Below are positions 26,873-36,007 of a stretch of DNA of 64,000 nt, piece by piece (positions within the stretch are counted from its first letter, which is position 1; each line of letters begins with the position of its first letter). The notes under the pieces were generated by a model that was not told the origin of the DNA, searched no databases, and saw only the letters and a list, made by a program, of their open reading frames with translations. Position numbers and translations under genes: made by a program. Source of the DNA: Allomuricauda sp. (GTDB taxonomy: Bacteria; Bacteroidota; Bacteroidia; Flavobacteriales; Flavobacteriaceae); assembly GCF_028280385.1 (NCBI RefSeq), contig NZ_JANQLX010000003.1, forward strand, positions 1 through 64,000, read 5' to 3'.

Positions 26873-27843
26873 TCCGCTGCCAAATGTTTGGCCCGGAAAT
26901 TCTCGATAAAATCCGTTGAGGTATAATAAAGATTCAATTTACCGCTGTTGGCAGTCCCATTTATGTGTTTGATGGGGTCTAAGGGCTTGACGGATAAAGG
27001 TTCTTCCAATCGTGCACTGGCAAAAACAAACAGGCTTCCATCCTGACTCACCCAGGGGCACATTTCATGTTGGTCGGAATTGATTGGACTCCCCAAATTT
27101 TCAGGTGCTGTCCAATGGCCATCTATATTAAAGGTGATGTACAAATCTCCCCGACCCAGGCTGTTGTCATACCCCCTAAAGATCATATAGGTTTCGTTGG
27201 GGTCAATAAAGGGATCGCCCTTATCCCCGCCAGAATTGATTGCATCTGGTAATTTTTCAGTTTGATATATGGAATCCTGGGGGGTTGCTTTGTAAATATC
27301 CCCCTTGGACCAAATATTGAAATAAATGGAACCATCAAGGGTTAGCGAACTATAGTATTCGTTGTCTTCTTCCCCTGTTAAAACAACCCTTTGGGGTGCT
27401 CCCCAATCGTTACCTTGCCGTTCCACATACCAGATTTTACTGTTCTCATTATCAGGCTCAGGCCTGCTGGAGCTGAAATACAAACGATTGCCATCTGGGG
27501 AAAAAAGGGGGTCAAAATCGGAAAAAGTTCCAGAAAAAGACGCAATCCTGGGCTCGCTCCATGTACTGTCTTCCTGCATTTTGGTGAAGGTGATATATGC
27601 GTTATAGGGCATGTCCGTCGTATAAAAAAATACTGTGCCGTCCGGAGTGAAGGTGCCGTTATATTCCGTGGAGGGAGAGGCCAACAATTCTGGGGCCAAC
27701 AGCTTGGGGGTTGCACTTGGTGTCACTCCAAAAAAAGGACCTTTATAGCTTGGTTTTTCCGCAACTACCACCTCAGATTTGGGTGTTTGCTGACATCCAA
27801 GCAACAACAGCGCGAACAAAATGGAAATGGATGTGGATTTCAT
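26869..27843 (-). CDS. PD40/TolB-like beta-propeller lipoprotein
   Basis: A 324-residue lipoprotein (signal ISILFALLLLGC, Cys about residue 17) with repeated WD40-like PD40 motifs: FTPDGTVFFYTTD, DFDPLFSPDGNRLYFSSSRPE, YSSLTLDGSIYFNIW, PFIDPNETYMIFRG and CPWVSQDGSLFVFASAR. These form a six-bladed propeller as in TolB and OmpA-associated proteins. It probably binds a ligand in the envelope; no catalytic signature is clear. It is followed upstream by another propeller gene in the same direction with a 9-base gap. Confidence 0.87.
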   Translation of the reverse strand: MKSTSISILFALLLLGCQQTPKSEVVVAEKPSYKGPFFGVTPSATPKLLAPELLASPSTEYNGTFTPDGTVFFYTTDMPYNAYITFTKMQEDSTWSEPRIASFSGTFSDFDPLFSPDGNRLYFSSSRPEPDNENSKIWYVERQGNDWGAPQRVVLTGEEDNEYYSSLTLDGSIYFNIWSKGDIYKATPQDSIYQTEKLPDAINSGGDKGDPFIDPNETYMIFRGYDNSLGRGDLYITFNIDGHWTAPENLGSPINSDQHEMCPWVSQDGSLFVFASARLEEPLSVKPLDPIKHINGTANSGKLNLYYTSTDFIENFRAKHLAAD

Positions 27844-27852
27844 AGGGATGAT

Positions 27853-28791
27853 TTAGTCAATGGGAAGTTTAATGAGTTCATAAGGATTTAGGAGCGTACG
27901 ATCCGTTATGGTATTGTGCTGCTGGTCCAACATATCCAATTGGGAGTCGGCCACAAAATAAATGGCATTGTCATGGATGGCAAAGGTGGTAGGGATATCG
28001 GTTGGATCTTGCAGGGACCAAATTTTTTCCTCCGATTGTATTCCGGTGAGGTCTTTGTTTAATGTAAACTGGTAAACTCCATTGAGATTGGAATCCCTTT
28101 TACTGTTTACAATGGCAACCAGGCAGTCATTATGGAATTTCATGCCATCGATGCCCTTATAATTGTTGGGAGGGTTGACCAATTCCTTGGTGTTCAGGTC
28201 TAAAATTCGGATGCCGGTGGTATAGGTGGCCAAATAGAGGTATCTATCATCCGAAGAAATGGCAATACCGTTGGAATGTTTAATATCATCATGCGAATAG
28301 TACACTTTCAGCTCTCCCAATTCGGCATCCAGGGTGTACAGATTATTGCTTTCCGAATCGGTGATATAAAGTTTTCCCTGAGTGCTGATGACAATATCAT
28401 TCCAATATATAAAATCATTGGTGTCTCTTGGATAGGATTGAATGCGTTCACCGGATGAGGCTTTCAACAAAAGCAAAATGGACTTGTTCCGCGGTTTGGG
28501 CAAACTGTTGCCGAGGGCATACAAGGTATTACCCTTTATGGTCATCCCAAAGCCTGGAAGATAACCGTGTACATTCGCTCCCAGAAATTCTTCAGTATTG
28601 GAACCATCCAAGTTGCAGCGCATTATTTTATTGTGCTTCAGACTGTTTATATAGACTTTTTGAAGCACGGGGTCTATGGCAATGCCTTCCGGAATTAAAT
28701 CGGTGTTGAAAGATAATGGGATACGTTCGTGTTTGGACTGGGCGGTCAACCCCAAGGAGATGAACAACAAACCCCACAAAAGGATTTTCAT
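27853..28791 (-). CDS. SMP-30/NHL-like beta-propeller exported protein
   Basis: A 312-residue protein with a signal peptide (MKILLWGLLFISLGLTAQ) and repeats typical of NHL/SMP-30-like propellers: LIPEGIAIDPVLQKVYINSLKHN, FIYWNDIVISTQGKLYITDSESNNLY, SNGIAISSDDRYLYLATYTTGI and GMKFHNDCLVAIVN. It could be a lactonase-type hydrolase or a binding propeller; I cannot decide. It lies 9 bases upstream of the PD40 gene, so the two are cotranscribed. Confidence 0.82.
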   Translation of the reverse strand: MKILLWGLLFISLGLTAQSKHERIPLSFNTDLIPEGIAIDPVLQKVYINSLKHNKIMRCNLDGSNTEEFLGANVHGYLPGFGMTIKGNTLYALGNSLPKPRNKSILLLLKASSGERIQSYPRDTNDFIYWNDIVISTQGKLYITDSESNNLYTLDAELGELKVYYSHDDIKHSNGIAISSDDRYLYLATYTTGIRILDLNTKELVNPPNNYKGIDGMKFHNDCLVAIVNSKRDSNLNGVYQFTLNKDLTGIQSEEKIWSLQDPTDIPTTFAIHDNAIYFVADSQLDMLDQQHNTITDRTLLNPYELIKLPID

Positions 28792-28881
28792 AATGTTTTC
28801 TGATTGAATAGGTTATCAATGTAAAGGATTATTCCTTCGGTTAATTTAAAATTTATGTTAAACCGAAAATTGTACTTTCCT

Positions 28882-30003
28882 TTATTTTGGTGCTATTTGC
28901 TTTAGAAGAACCTCGTATTTATTGCGCTCAATAATTCCGTGGCTATGTTTAATGGCCTGGCGATAACATGCAATGGCCAATTCCATTTCATTTTCATGTA
29001 GGTGCACCGCTGCTTTTGAGGCCCACAATAGATGGTTTTTTGGATATAATTGAAGACCATGTTCCAAAAGAAGCAATGCTTCTTCCGCCTTTTTATGGAG
29101 CAGTAGTTTGGCAGATAATTCGCTAAAGGCACCCACTGGAACCTGAGAGGTAGGGCCATAAATTTTCTCAAGATGGGAGTAATAATCCAATATGGAGGAG
29201 GTATTGGTGGAGGCTATGGAGTCCGGAACTTTATAGCTGCCAAATACAAATTCCAGTCCTTTGTAAAGACCTTTGGACATAGCTCCCACATGATCGGTGT
29301 TTTCAAAAATTTCAAATTTTTTGTGCATTCCAACAGGGTCAATGGAATCCATTAATTTCCTGTACCTTTGGAGCCCCAGGGCCCTGGGAGCGGCACTTTC
29401 AGAGGAGCCATATAAAAATACTTTACGGTATAAATTTGGATTTAGCTCTCTTTTTATAAAGGTATTCGTCTTGGGGCCGATTCCCCAACCGGCAAGAATG
29501 TAGGCATCAAAAATTTCTGGATTAATCATCATGCCGTAGTTGGCCAAACCTGCTCCAGAGGACCAACCAAACAGGATATTATACCCATTGGTTTGATAAT
29601 TTTCCTCCATATAGGGCACGAGTTCTTGATGTAAAAACCGAAGGAATTTTTGGTGCGGGCCGTTAGGTTCAAAACTAACATATAAGTCCCTATTGCGATC
29701 GGTATTGGGAATACCTACAAGAATCAGTCCAGGAACAAAACCAAAATCGTTGGTCAAAAAGTCAACAGCTCCTTTGGCATAATCAAAAATGTATTCACCG
29801 TCCAAAAGGAACAGTACCGGATAAGAATGTTTTGAAGTGCCATAGGAATCTGGCAAACAAATTTGTATGGCCCTATGCTCCTGCAAGGTTTCAGAATAGA
29901 TAGTGATAACCGAGTCCTTGTCGACATTTTGAGCCGCTAAGTGGGTAAAAGTCGATAGAAGTAACGGGCACAAAGCAAGGCATGTAGAAAAATAACGGTG
30001 CAT
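28882..30003 (-). CDS. Alpha/beta hydrolase (esterase D/Fes-like) with C-terminal TPR
   Basis: A 373-residue exported protein (signal peptide ending HLAAQ near residue 25). The esterase domain starts with SETLQEHRAIQICLPDSYG, shows the strand YPVLFLLDGEYIF and a GxSxG nucleophile elbow GWSSG with Ser148. The rest (about 285-370) contains helical TPR-like repeats (LLLHKKAEEALLLLEHGLQLYPKNHLLWASKA). The esterase part resembles enterochelin esterases and putative acetyl-xylan-type esterases in Bacteroidota. The TPR tail suggests a protein partner. Substrate unknown. Confidence 0.88.
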   Translation of the reverse strand: MHRYFSTCLALCPLLLSTFTHLAAQNVDKDSVITIYSETLQEHRAIQICLPDSYGTSKHSYPVLFLLDGEYIFDYAKGAVDFLTNDFGFVPGLILVGIPNTDRNRDLYVSFEPNGPHQKFLRFLHQELVPYMEENYQTNGYNILFGWSSGAGLANYGMMINPEIFDAYILAGWGIGPKTNTFIKRELNPNLYRKVFLYGSSESAAPRALGLQRYRKLMDSIDPVGMHKKFEIFENTDHVGAMSKGLYKGLEFVFGSYKVPDSIASTNTSSILDYYSHLEKIYGPTSQVPVGAFSELSAKLLLHKKAEEALLLLEHGLQLYPKNHLLWASKAAVHLHENEMELAIACYRQAIKHSHGIIERNKYEVLLKQIAPK

Positions 30004-30034
30004 CTTACTCCTAAAAATAGAAATTTTGCATGTA

Positions 30035-30499
30035 CTAGTCTATATGCTTAAAGCCTGAGACATGGGATGCCACGGCTTTCCACTGACCGTCTCTTTTGAT
30101 CAGGATGTTACTGGATTGGTAGATAGATTTCACAGTATCATTTACAATATGGCCTGTGCCGCATATCAAGGCAGTGCCGTTATCCAAAATATCCAATCGC
30201 TTAATTTCATAGCGGAAGGAATCGTGTGTTGCTGCATGCTGTTTGATCCATTCGAGCTCCCCGGATTTATCCGACCAATTCCCAGCATTGTCAATCATCT
30301 GGAAATCGTCGCCTAAAATGGCATCCAGTAAAACGGTATCCTGTTCCCGATATGCCTTTGGCCATTGTACCTCCTTTAAATTCATTAGAATATCCCTATC
30401 GGCTGCCGTTACTATGGGTTCTGGAACCGATCTGTTAGGGGATTGCTGACAGGCATAAATCAATAGTAGAAAAATGGGATAAAAACGAAAGATTCTCAT
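30035..30499 (-). CDS. NTF2-like (DUF4440) lipoprotein
   Basis: A 154-residue lipoprotein (hydrophobic stretch then YACQQ, acylated Cys near 17) with an NTF2-like domain: QWPKAYREQDTVLLDAILGDDFQMID (about 49-75), FRYEIKRLDILDNGTALICGTGHI and KRDGQWKAVASHVSGFKH. DUF4440 proteins form dimers with a ligand pocket and are often of unknown role. It lies between DUF5916 and esterase genes with short gaps, all on the minus strand. No motif tells its substrate. Confidence 0.82.
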   Translation of the reverse strand: MRIFRFYPIFLLLIYACQQSPNRSVPEPIVTAADRDILMNLKEVQWPKAYREQDTVLLDAILGDDFQMIDNAGNWSDKSGELEWIKQHAATHDSFRYEIKRLDILDNGTALICGTGHIVNDTVKSIYQSSNILIKRDGQWKAVASHVSGFKHID

Positions 30500-30509
30500 A
30501 GTGCTGATT

Positions 30510-32744
30510 TTAATGAAATGTATAAACGTATTTAAGGGTCACCAATTGATTATTGTATACCGGCAAGCTTGGATTGAACTGCATTCGGTTGGTATTGTAA
30601 TCTTGGTTGTATACCACATATAGGTCATGTCCATCCTTGAAATTGTATCGCAGCCTTGCGCTGCTGAAAATCTGGTCGCGGATGGAGTTGTACTGAGCTG
30701 CCATACTTCCGGATAAATGAAGGTTAACGGCCCAGTTTAAGCGTAGCTGGGGTACATAGATCCATTCCCTTAGCATTCTTTCCCTAAAGTTCAAATAATT
30801 GATACGCCATGAACCTTCCAAGGTCAAATGTTGGTTTATGGTCCATTCCGGGGACAGGGTAAACTCGAGGTTTTCTCCATCGAAGAAACGTCCGTATTGA
30901 GCGGAAACCGGGAGTTTTAAAGCCCGTTGGAATCCGCTGGAATAAGAAGCTCCAAAATAGGGAAATAAGTAGGAACCTTGGGGAATGGAAATTTTATTTG
31001 AGAATTGTAAGGGTGTTTGCAGGAACTCATATTGCAACTGCCCGAAAAAGCCAATCTCGTCATTGTTGAACAGGCGGCCCGTCCATTGACTTCTGTTATA
31101 CCAGGTGAGTACATCGGAAAAGTTGGTGGTAAAGTACAGATCTGAATTGATCGGCATCCATCGTTCGTACTGAAATGTATTATTTTCAGCGTCGGTCTTG
31201 AATTCTCCATGATTGAGCCCGAAATAGAAGTTGTGATGCTTTTCCCGCAGCAAAAACCCCATTCCAGGATTAAAGGCCTCACCAGAAAATTCATAGGCCC
31301 CCCTATAAAACCATCCATCCTGTTTTCTTCTTGCAAATTGAAACGCAAATCGGGAATTGTCAATGAAACTGTACGGAGCATCGGAAAAGTTTTGGCCATC
31401 CATGGTGGTGGCCAAGGAAGTAATGATAAAGTTCTCATCCCCAACATCCAAAACTGCATCTACGCCCAAGGCGGTGTTGATATGATCCCTACGAACCCTA
31501 TTGGTGGCCATTAACCCTATAAACGATCGGTTGTTAAGCACTTTTCTTCGCAACCGCAGAACGGAAAAGTTTTCAGTTGGAAGCGTTTCTTCCCCCAAGC
31601 GAACACCTTCTGTTTGAAGAGATAAAAATCCCATATCCCAGTCGCCCAATTCCCCGCTCAACTTGGCACCCCCAAGAATTGGGGTAAGTTGTCCGTTGTT
31701 AATACCAATGGTACGACTGTAAAATAGTTGTGAAAGAATACCAAGATCAAAATTGAAAAGTCCGGCCTGTTCCAAAAAAAACTTCCGTCGCTCTGGAAAA
31801 AAAATGGAAACCCGGCCCAAGTTTATAATTTGATCGTCAATCTCCACTTGCGAAAAATCGGTGTTTAGGGTGAGGTCCATGGTTAGGCTGGGTGTGATCC
31901 CGTAACGTATATCCAAGCCCACATCCAGCTCATTGTTGTTTGATTTTTCGTATGCCGAATCTTCCGAATCCAACCCATAATTGTTTTGGGACGAAGCCAA
32001 CAGATATGGGGTAACCTGAAGATCTTTTTTGGGTTGGAGCCCCACAAACCGGACAGGCTTTTTTAAGGAAGGTTTTCCATTGGCTCCGGGAATGTTTTGA
32101 GGTACTTCCGGATAAACCATCAGTTTGTTTTCGTAGTTGATGGTGCGCTGTGCCGAGATGGCCCCAAGTACTTCCCCATCCCGGATTTCAAATCTTAAGT
32201 TGGACAATGGAATTCTATATTCCGCTTGCCAACCACTATCTGAAATGGAAGTTTTGCCCTCCCATAGCATATCATAAGCTGGGGTGGAAGATGCATTTCC
32301 AAGGGGGACATTATCGTTGTAAATGGCATCGTCATACCTGCTGCCAGTGGGGTAGATGCTGAAAATAAAGGCGTTTTTTCGCGTTCTATTGGGGTCAATT
32401 TGAAATGCAAAATAATCGTCCCCATACCAACCGTCCCGAACTAAATTTCGTCCTATTATTTTTTCAGGAAAGGGGTCCTTCGCATCCATTCCAACATATA
32501 AATAGTCCGCATCAAAAGTAACCAACAAGATGGTAAGACTATCTTGTTCGCCCCATGACGGTCGCCACTCCATAAATGGGAATCTTTGCGCATCCTGCCA
32601 CAAAGCTTCATCCAATTTTCCATCCAAGGTCAGCGTTTTGGAAGTTGCATTGATATCATGGGTGCTATCGAGATACTGTTGCCCAAACGAAAGCCATGGC
32701 AACAATGGCATCAAGGCCCAAATAAACTTTTGCATAAGATTCAA
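30510..32744 (-). CDS. DUF5916 domain protein with N-terminal CBM9-like domain
   Basis: A 744-residue exported protein. A signal peptide (MNLMQKFIWALMPLLPWLSFGQQ) is followed by a carbohydrate-binding family-9-like sandwich (LDGKLDEALWQDAQRF, then MDAKDPFPEKI and SGWQAEYRIPLSNLRFE, about 35-200). The long C-terminal part, rich in aromatic alternating strands, matches DUF5916 and probably forms an outer-membrane beta-barrel. The C-terminus TLKYVYTFH is barrel-like. Function unknown, perhaps uptake or processing of a glycan or protein ligand at the surface. It is preceded by a membrane LytTR regulator. Confidence 0.9.
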   Translation of the reverse strand: MNLMQKFIWALMPLLPWLSFGQQYLDSTHDINATSKTLTLDGKLDEALWQDAQRFPFMEWRPSWGEQDSLTILLVTFDADYLYVGMDAKDPFPEKIIGRNLVRDGWYGDDYFAFQIDPNRTRKNAFIFSIYPTGSRYDDAIYNDNVPLGNASSTPAYDMLWEGKTSISDSGWQAEYRIPLSNLRFEIRDGEVLGAISAQRTINYENKLMVYPEVPQNIPGANGKPSLKKPVRFVGLQPKKDLQVTPYLLASSQNNYGLDSEDSAYEKSNNNELDVGLDIRYGITPSLTMDLTLNTDFSQVEIDDQIINLGRVSIFFPERRKFFLEQAGLFNFDLGILSQLFYSRTIGINNGQLTPILGGAKLSGELGDWDMGFLSLQTEGVRLGEETLPTENFSVLRLRRKVLNNRSFIGLMATNRVRRDHINTALGVDAVLDVGDENFIITSLATTMDGQNFSDAPYSFIDNSRFAFQFARRKQDGWFYRGAYEFSGEAFNPGMGFLLREKHHNFYFGLNHGEFKTDAENNTFQYERWMPINSDLYFTTNFSDVLTWYNRSQWTGRLFNNDEIGFFGQLQYEFLQTPLQFSNKISIPQGSYLFPYFGASYSSGFQRALKLPVSAQYGRFFDGENLEFTLSPEWTINQHLTLEGSWRINYLNFRERMLREWIYVPQLRLNWAVNLHLSGSMAAQYNSIRDQIFSSARLRYNFKDGHDLYVVYNQDYNTNRMQFNPSLPVYNNQLVTLKYVYTFH

Positions 32745-32830
32745 CTAGGTTTGGGCCAAAGCTATGGCAGTACCCGAGGGATGAAAAAAAAGGGAGGGTC
32801 AGTCGCGGAGATCAATACGCGAGCCGCGGA

Positions 32831-33598
32831 CTATTTAATGGCAAGGGATTCCTGGTAGGTTCTACTAAATTTTATGGCTTCACCAGTTTTAAGATGCAGC
32901 TTGCCATCCCCGTTATGGTTTTTTTGGACGGAATCAATGAAATTGAAATTCACCAGAAAAGAACGATGGACACGCCTAAAGGTATCGGGGCAGAGGTAAT
33001 CGGAAAGGGATTTTAAACTTTGGTATTTTACAAATTTCCCTTTTTGGGTATGTAGAACAACGCAATTGTTGCTCGTTTCCACGTAGATGATTTCTTCGGG
33101 CTGGAGTAAAAATCGCATTCCCTTTTTGGAAACCGATATGGGTTCCCGGATTTCCTCCTTTGTATTATCCTGTTTTTTTCCAGCTTGGATAAAATAAAAC
33201 AGCAGCGCAAAATAGCAGAGTAGATTTACGGCCACATTGTTGGTAAGGCTCGCATTGAGAAAATTAAAGCTAGGGGAAGTGCAATTGTAGATGGTGGTCA
33301 TCAGCAAAACTACCAGCATTTGTCCAATTACAATATTGATCAGGGATGCTGACAACCCCAGTCCACCTTGGATCAAAGCATTGGTTCCGGATGACGTTAC
33401 CGCCCATTTTTGGCTCCAGGTTTTTATTTTGTGTGCGCTGGCATTCCAAAAAAAGAAACTGGTGATGGCCAAAATGGAAAGTTCGGAAATGCAACTGGAT
33501 CCCAGGCTTTCTTGAAATAGCCGGCCAAGCCCTAAGTTGAGCAAAACAAAAACGCTGATCAGGGTTATTTGTGTTGGCATAAGGTAAATGTAAATCAA
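32831..33598 (-). CDS. Membrane-bound LytTR family DNA-binding protein
   Basis: A 255-residue one-component regulator. Four hydrophobic helices (about 9-25, 35-53, 80-105, 120-140) anchor it in the inner membrane. A linker leads to the LytTR domain (about 158-255) with LQPEEIIYVETSNNCVVLHT, FRRVHRSFLVNFNFIDSV and the closing IKFSRTYQESL. No histidine kinase or receiver domain is attached and none is adjacent. Its likely target is the downstream DUF5916 gene 86 bases away, but this is only positional. Confidence 0.88.
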   Translation of the reverse strand: MIYIYLMPTQITLISVFVLLNLGLGRLFQESLGSSCISELSILAITSFFFWNASAHKIKTWSQKWAVTSSGTNALIQGGLGLSASLINIVIGQMLVVLLMTTIYNCTSPSFNFLNASLTNNVAVNLLCYFALLFYFIQAGKKQDNTKEEIREPISVSKKGMRFLLQPEEIIYVETSNNCVVLHTQKGKFVKYQSLKSLSDYLCPDTFRRVHRSFLVNFNFIDSVQKNHNGDGKLHLKTGEAIKFSRTYQESLAIK

Positions 33599-33652
33599 AA
33601 TGATTGTGATTCCCTCAATTTTAACGCTCTTTAAACATGTGGTTTCCCTTGG

Positions 33653-34744
33653 CTATCCCTTGGAAAAGAAGACAATAACACCAATAACCGTCAAAACAAA
33701 AAGAATGGCAAAGAAGATTTTCCAAAAGCTATAGGGCCTGGAACCTGATATGGTGCCGTTCTCACCATTGATATAAAAATGGTATTCCTTCCCTTGATAT
33801 CTATAGGCGCTCACATACACGGGCAATAAAATATGTTTAAAGGTCTCGTCGGTCAATTGCATGTCCATACTGGTCACGCGTTGCGTATCTCCACCAATAT
33901 CCTGGCGGCACCAGCGTTGGGCAATGTCCCTGGCAATTTCTTTGGAATGTAAATGCCCCTGTTTTAGCGGAATGGTATATTTTTCGGTGACAAAACCAGC
34001 CAAAAAATCACTGTCAAATGGTTGGAGTTTTTTAAGGTTCCAACGGGCAATTTTATTTGGTATTCTTCCAGACTTTTGATTGGACGCCTTGATCAAGGTA
34101 TCGTCCACAAAGCCGGAAACTTGGCCAGAAGCTGGATACCATCTTGTTTTTCGCACCCTTTGGGAAACCATTTTTCCATTGGCGTTGCGAACACGCCTGG
34201 TTTCATAATAGTATTCTCCCCGTTGGCCGGTATACCTGGCAGATAGTTGGGCATCAAACGTCCAATAGGGCAAGTAGAGGCCTTTGGTAAACTGTGGATC
34301 AAGTGCTGCTTTTTTTAATTTGTTCGGAGCCCACCAAAGTTTGTCCACCCACTGTTTGAAAATGCGGAAGGATTTATCCTTCTCAATTTGGAAGGGCAAC
34401 ACCGCTCCGGGGAGGATCCAATCTTCTTTATAGGCATCCTCAATGACCAAAGGTGTGCTACAGTACACACAGTGCAAGGACTTATAATTTTCTTCCACAT
34501 GTTGGTTGGCCCCACAATTTTTGCAGTGCAGCATGGAGATTTTCTCACTGTGCTTTTGTGCACCCATATCCCTGAGATAGGGATACAGTTCCAATTCCGT
34601 GAAACCATTTTCATCTACCTGGATGGATTCCCGATGTCCACAATAATCACAACTGATGCTAGTGGTTCCTGGCTTATAGGTAAGCTCAGCACCACAATTG
34701 ACACAGGATTTCTTAAGCTCTGCTTTTTGGACGGATGGCTCCAA
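33653..34744 (-). CDS. Double zinc-ribbon membrane protein (YdjG-like)
   Basis: A 363-residue protein with two CxxC..CxxC zinc ribbons: Cys14/17/32/35, TFIIB-like with CVNCGAEL, and Cys74/77/92/95. A long cytosolic domain of mixed alpha/beta character follows, and a single C-terminal transmembrane helix (FFAILFVLTVIGVIVFF, about 344-360). The arrangement resembles Bacillus YdjG. It starts 3 bases after the SPFH-GYF gene, so the two are cotranscribed and may form one membrane-associated complex. No enzymatic motif is visible; older annotations of relatives as phage or helicase proteins rest on the zinc ribbon only. Confidence 0.8.
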   Translation of the reverse strand: MEPSVQKAELKKSCVNCGAELTYKPGTTSISCDYCGHRESIQVDENGFTELELYPYLRDMGAQKHSEKISMLHCKNCGANQHVEENYKSLHCVYCSTPLVIEDAYKEDWILPGAVLPFQIEKDKSFRIFKQWVDKLWWAPNKLKKAALDPQFTKGLYLPYWTFDAQLSARYTGQRGEYYYETRRVRNANGKMVSQRVRKTRWYPASGQVSGFVDDTLIKASNQKSGRIPNKIARWNLKKLQPFDSDFLAGFVTEKYTIPLKQGHLHSKEIARDIAQRWCRQDIGGDTQRVTSMDMQLTDETFKHILLPVYVSAYRYQGKEYHFYINGENGTISGSRPYSFWKIFFAILFVLTVIGVIVFFSKG

Positions 34745-34747
34745 CGA

Positions 34748-35881
34748 TTATGAATTTGGTAGTGGGGGAGGGGTATTCCCACCCAAGAAGGATTTTAGTT
34801 CTTCCACATCCTTTAGGGCGGTCCAATTGGCCATACCCTGTTTCCAGATCAGACTGTCCCTATTGATGGTCCTACTGGCAAAAAGCGACTGCAATTGCTC
34901 AAACGAAACGGGTCCTTGTTGCGCTCCGTTTGCTGCATAAAAGTACTGTACCTGTACCGGCATTGGCGGAGGCACTGCAGGTCCTGTTGGCGCAGCTTGG
35001 ACGTTACCACCCATTTGTGGATTCATTAGGCCACCCATCTGTTGAGCGAGAACAAAGCCCATACCCATGCCCATTCCGGCACCGGCGGTTCCGCCTTCAT
35101 TTTTGGCTGCCGCCTCAATGGCTTTGGCCGTTTTGAACTTGGCCAATTTGTCCAAATCCAATTTATCTATCCTACTATACTCGAAGATTTCCTTTTTAAG
35201 GTCTTCGGGCATGGAGACATTTTCGATATAGAATTTTTCCAGGGAAATCCCCACGGAAAGGAATTCAGGCTTCATCACTTCCCTGCAGGTTTCGGAAAGC
35301 TCCGAGGTATTGGCCGCATATAGTTCTATGGGCAGATTGGCCTCCCCTACCGTATCGGTGAATCGTGTGGCGATCAGGCTTTTTAGATGTTCATTGATTT
35401 CGAAATTGGTAAAATTATTGTCCGTGCCAACAATGTCAATGATAAACTTGCCAGCGTCTGAAATCTTAAAAGCATACGTCCCAAAAGCCCTGATTTCTAC
35501 TAAGCCAAAACGGTCGTCACTTAAAGTTATTGGGCTTTTGGTTCCCCACTTTTCATCGGTGAATAAATGGGTGTTCACAAAATAAACTTCGGCTTTGAAA
35601 GGGGAGTTGAAACCGTATTTCCATCCCTTGAGGGTGGCCAAAATAGGAAGGTTTTTGGTGGTCAGGTCGTAGGTGCCCGGCTCAAAAACATCCGCCAATT
35701 GGCCTTCGTTCACAAAAACGGCGGTCTGCCCCTCCCTAACAATAAGCTTGGCCCCGTTTTTAATCTCATTTTGGTAGCGTTCAAACCGATGCGCAATCGT
35801 ATCATCGGTATAATCCAGCCATTCGATAATATCAATAAACTCATGGGTGAGTTTCTCCTTGATCTTGCTAAAAATATCCAT
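34748..35881 (-). CDS. SPFH domain protein with C-terminal GYF_2 domain
   Basis: A 377-residue scaffold protein. The SPFH/band-7-like domain covers about 25-230 (LIVREGQTAVFVNEGQLADVF, FGTYAFKISDAGKFI, LSVGISLEKFYIENVSMPED). A helical stalk leads into a Gly/Met-rich low-complexity region (262-300) and a Pro run. The C-terminus is a GYF_2 domain (about 312-372) with YFYAANGAQQGPVSFEQLQS and WKQGMANWTAL. Relatives are called virion core proteins or YdjI. SPFH proteins oligomerise on membranes; GYF_2 domains bind Pro-rich or charged peptides. There is no transmembrane helix, so attachment may depend on the zinc-ribbon partner downstream. Confidence 0.88.
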   Translation of the reverse strand: MDIFSKIKEKLTHEFIDIIEWLDYTDDTIAHRFERYQNEIKNGAKLIVREGQTAVFVNEGQLADVFEPGTYDLTTKNLPILATLKGWKYGFNSPFKAEVYFVNTHLFTDEKWGTKSPITLSDDRFGLVEIRAFGTYAFKISDAGKFIIDIVGTDNNFTNFEINEHLKSLIATRFTDTVGEANLPIELYAANTSELSETCREVMKPEFLSVGISLEKFYIENVSMPEDLKKEIFEYSRIDKLDLDKLAKFKTAKAIEAAAKNEGGTAGAGMGMGMGFVLAQQMGGLMNPQMGGNVQAAPTGPAVPPPMPVQVQYFYAANGAQQGPVSFEQLQSLFASRTINRDSLIWKQGMANWTALKDVEELKSFLGGNTPPPLPNS

Positions 35882-36007
35882 GGTAAAGTGTTTTTGTAAT
35901 TGTTTTCTAAAGCTATGAAAAGCAAATCCTTTTCACAATGGATAGGTATGCAAAAAGGGGATTTTGTTTCAATCCTAGGAAACAATTATTTGGGATGCCC
36001 CGTAAAT

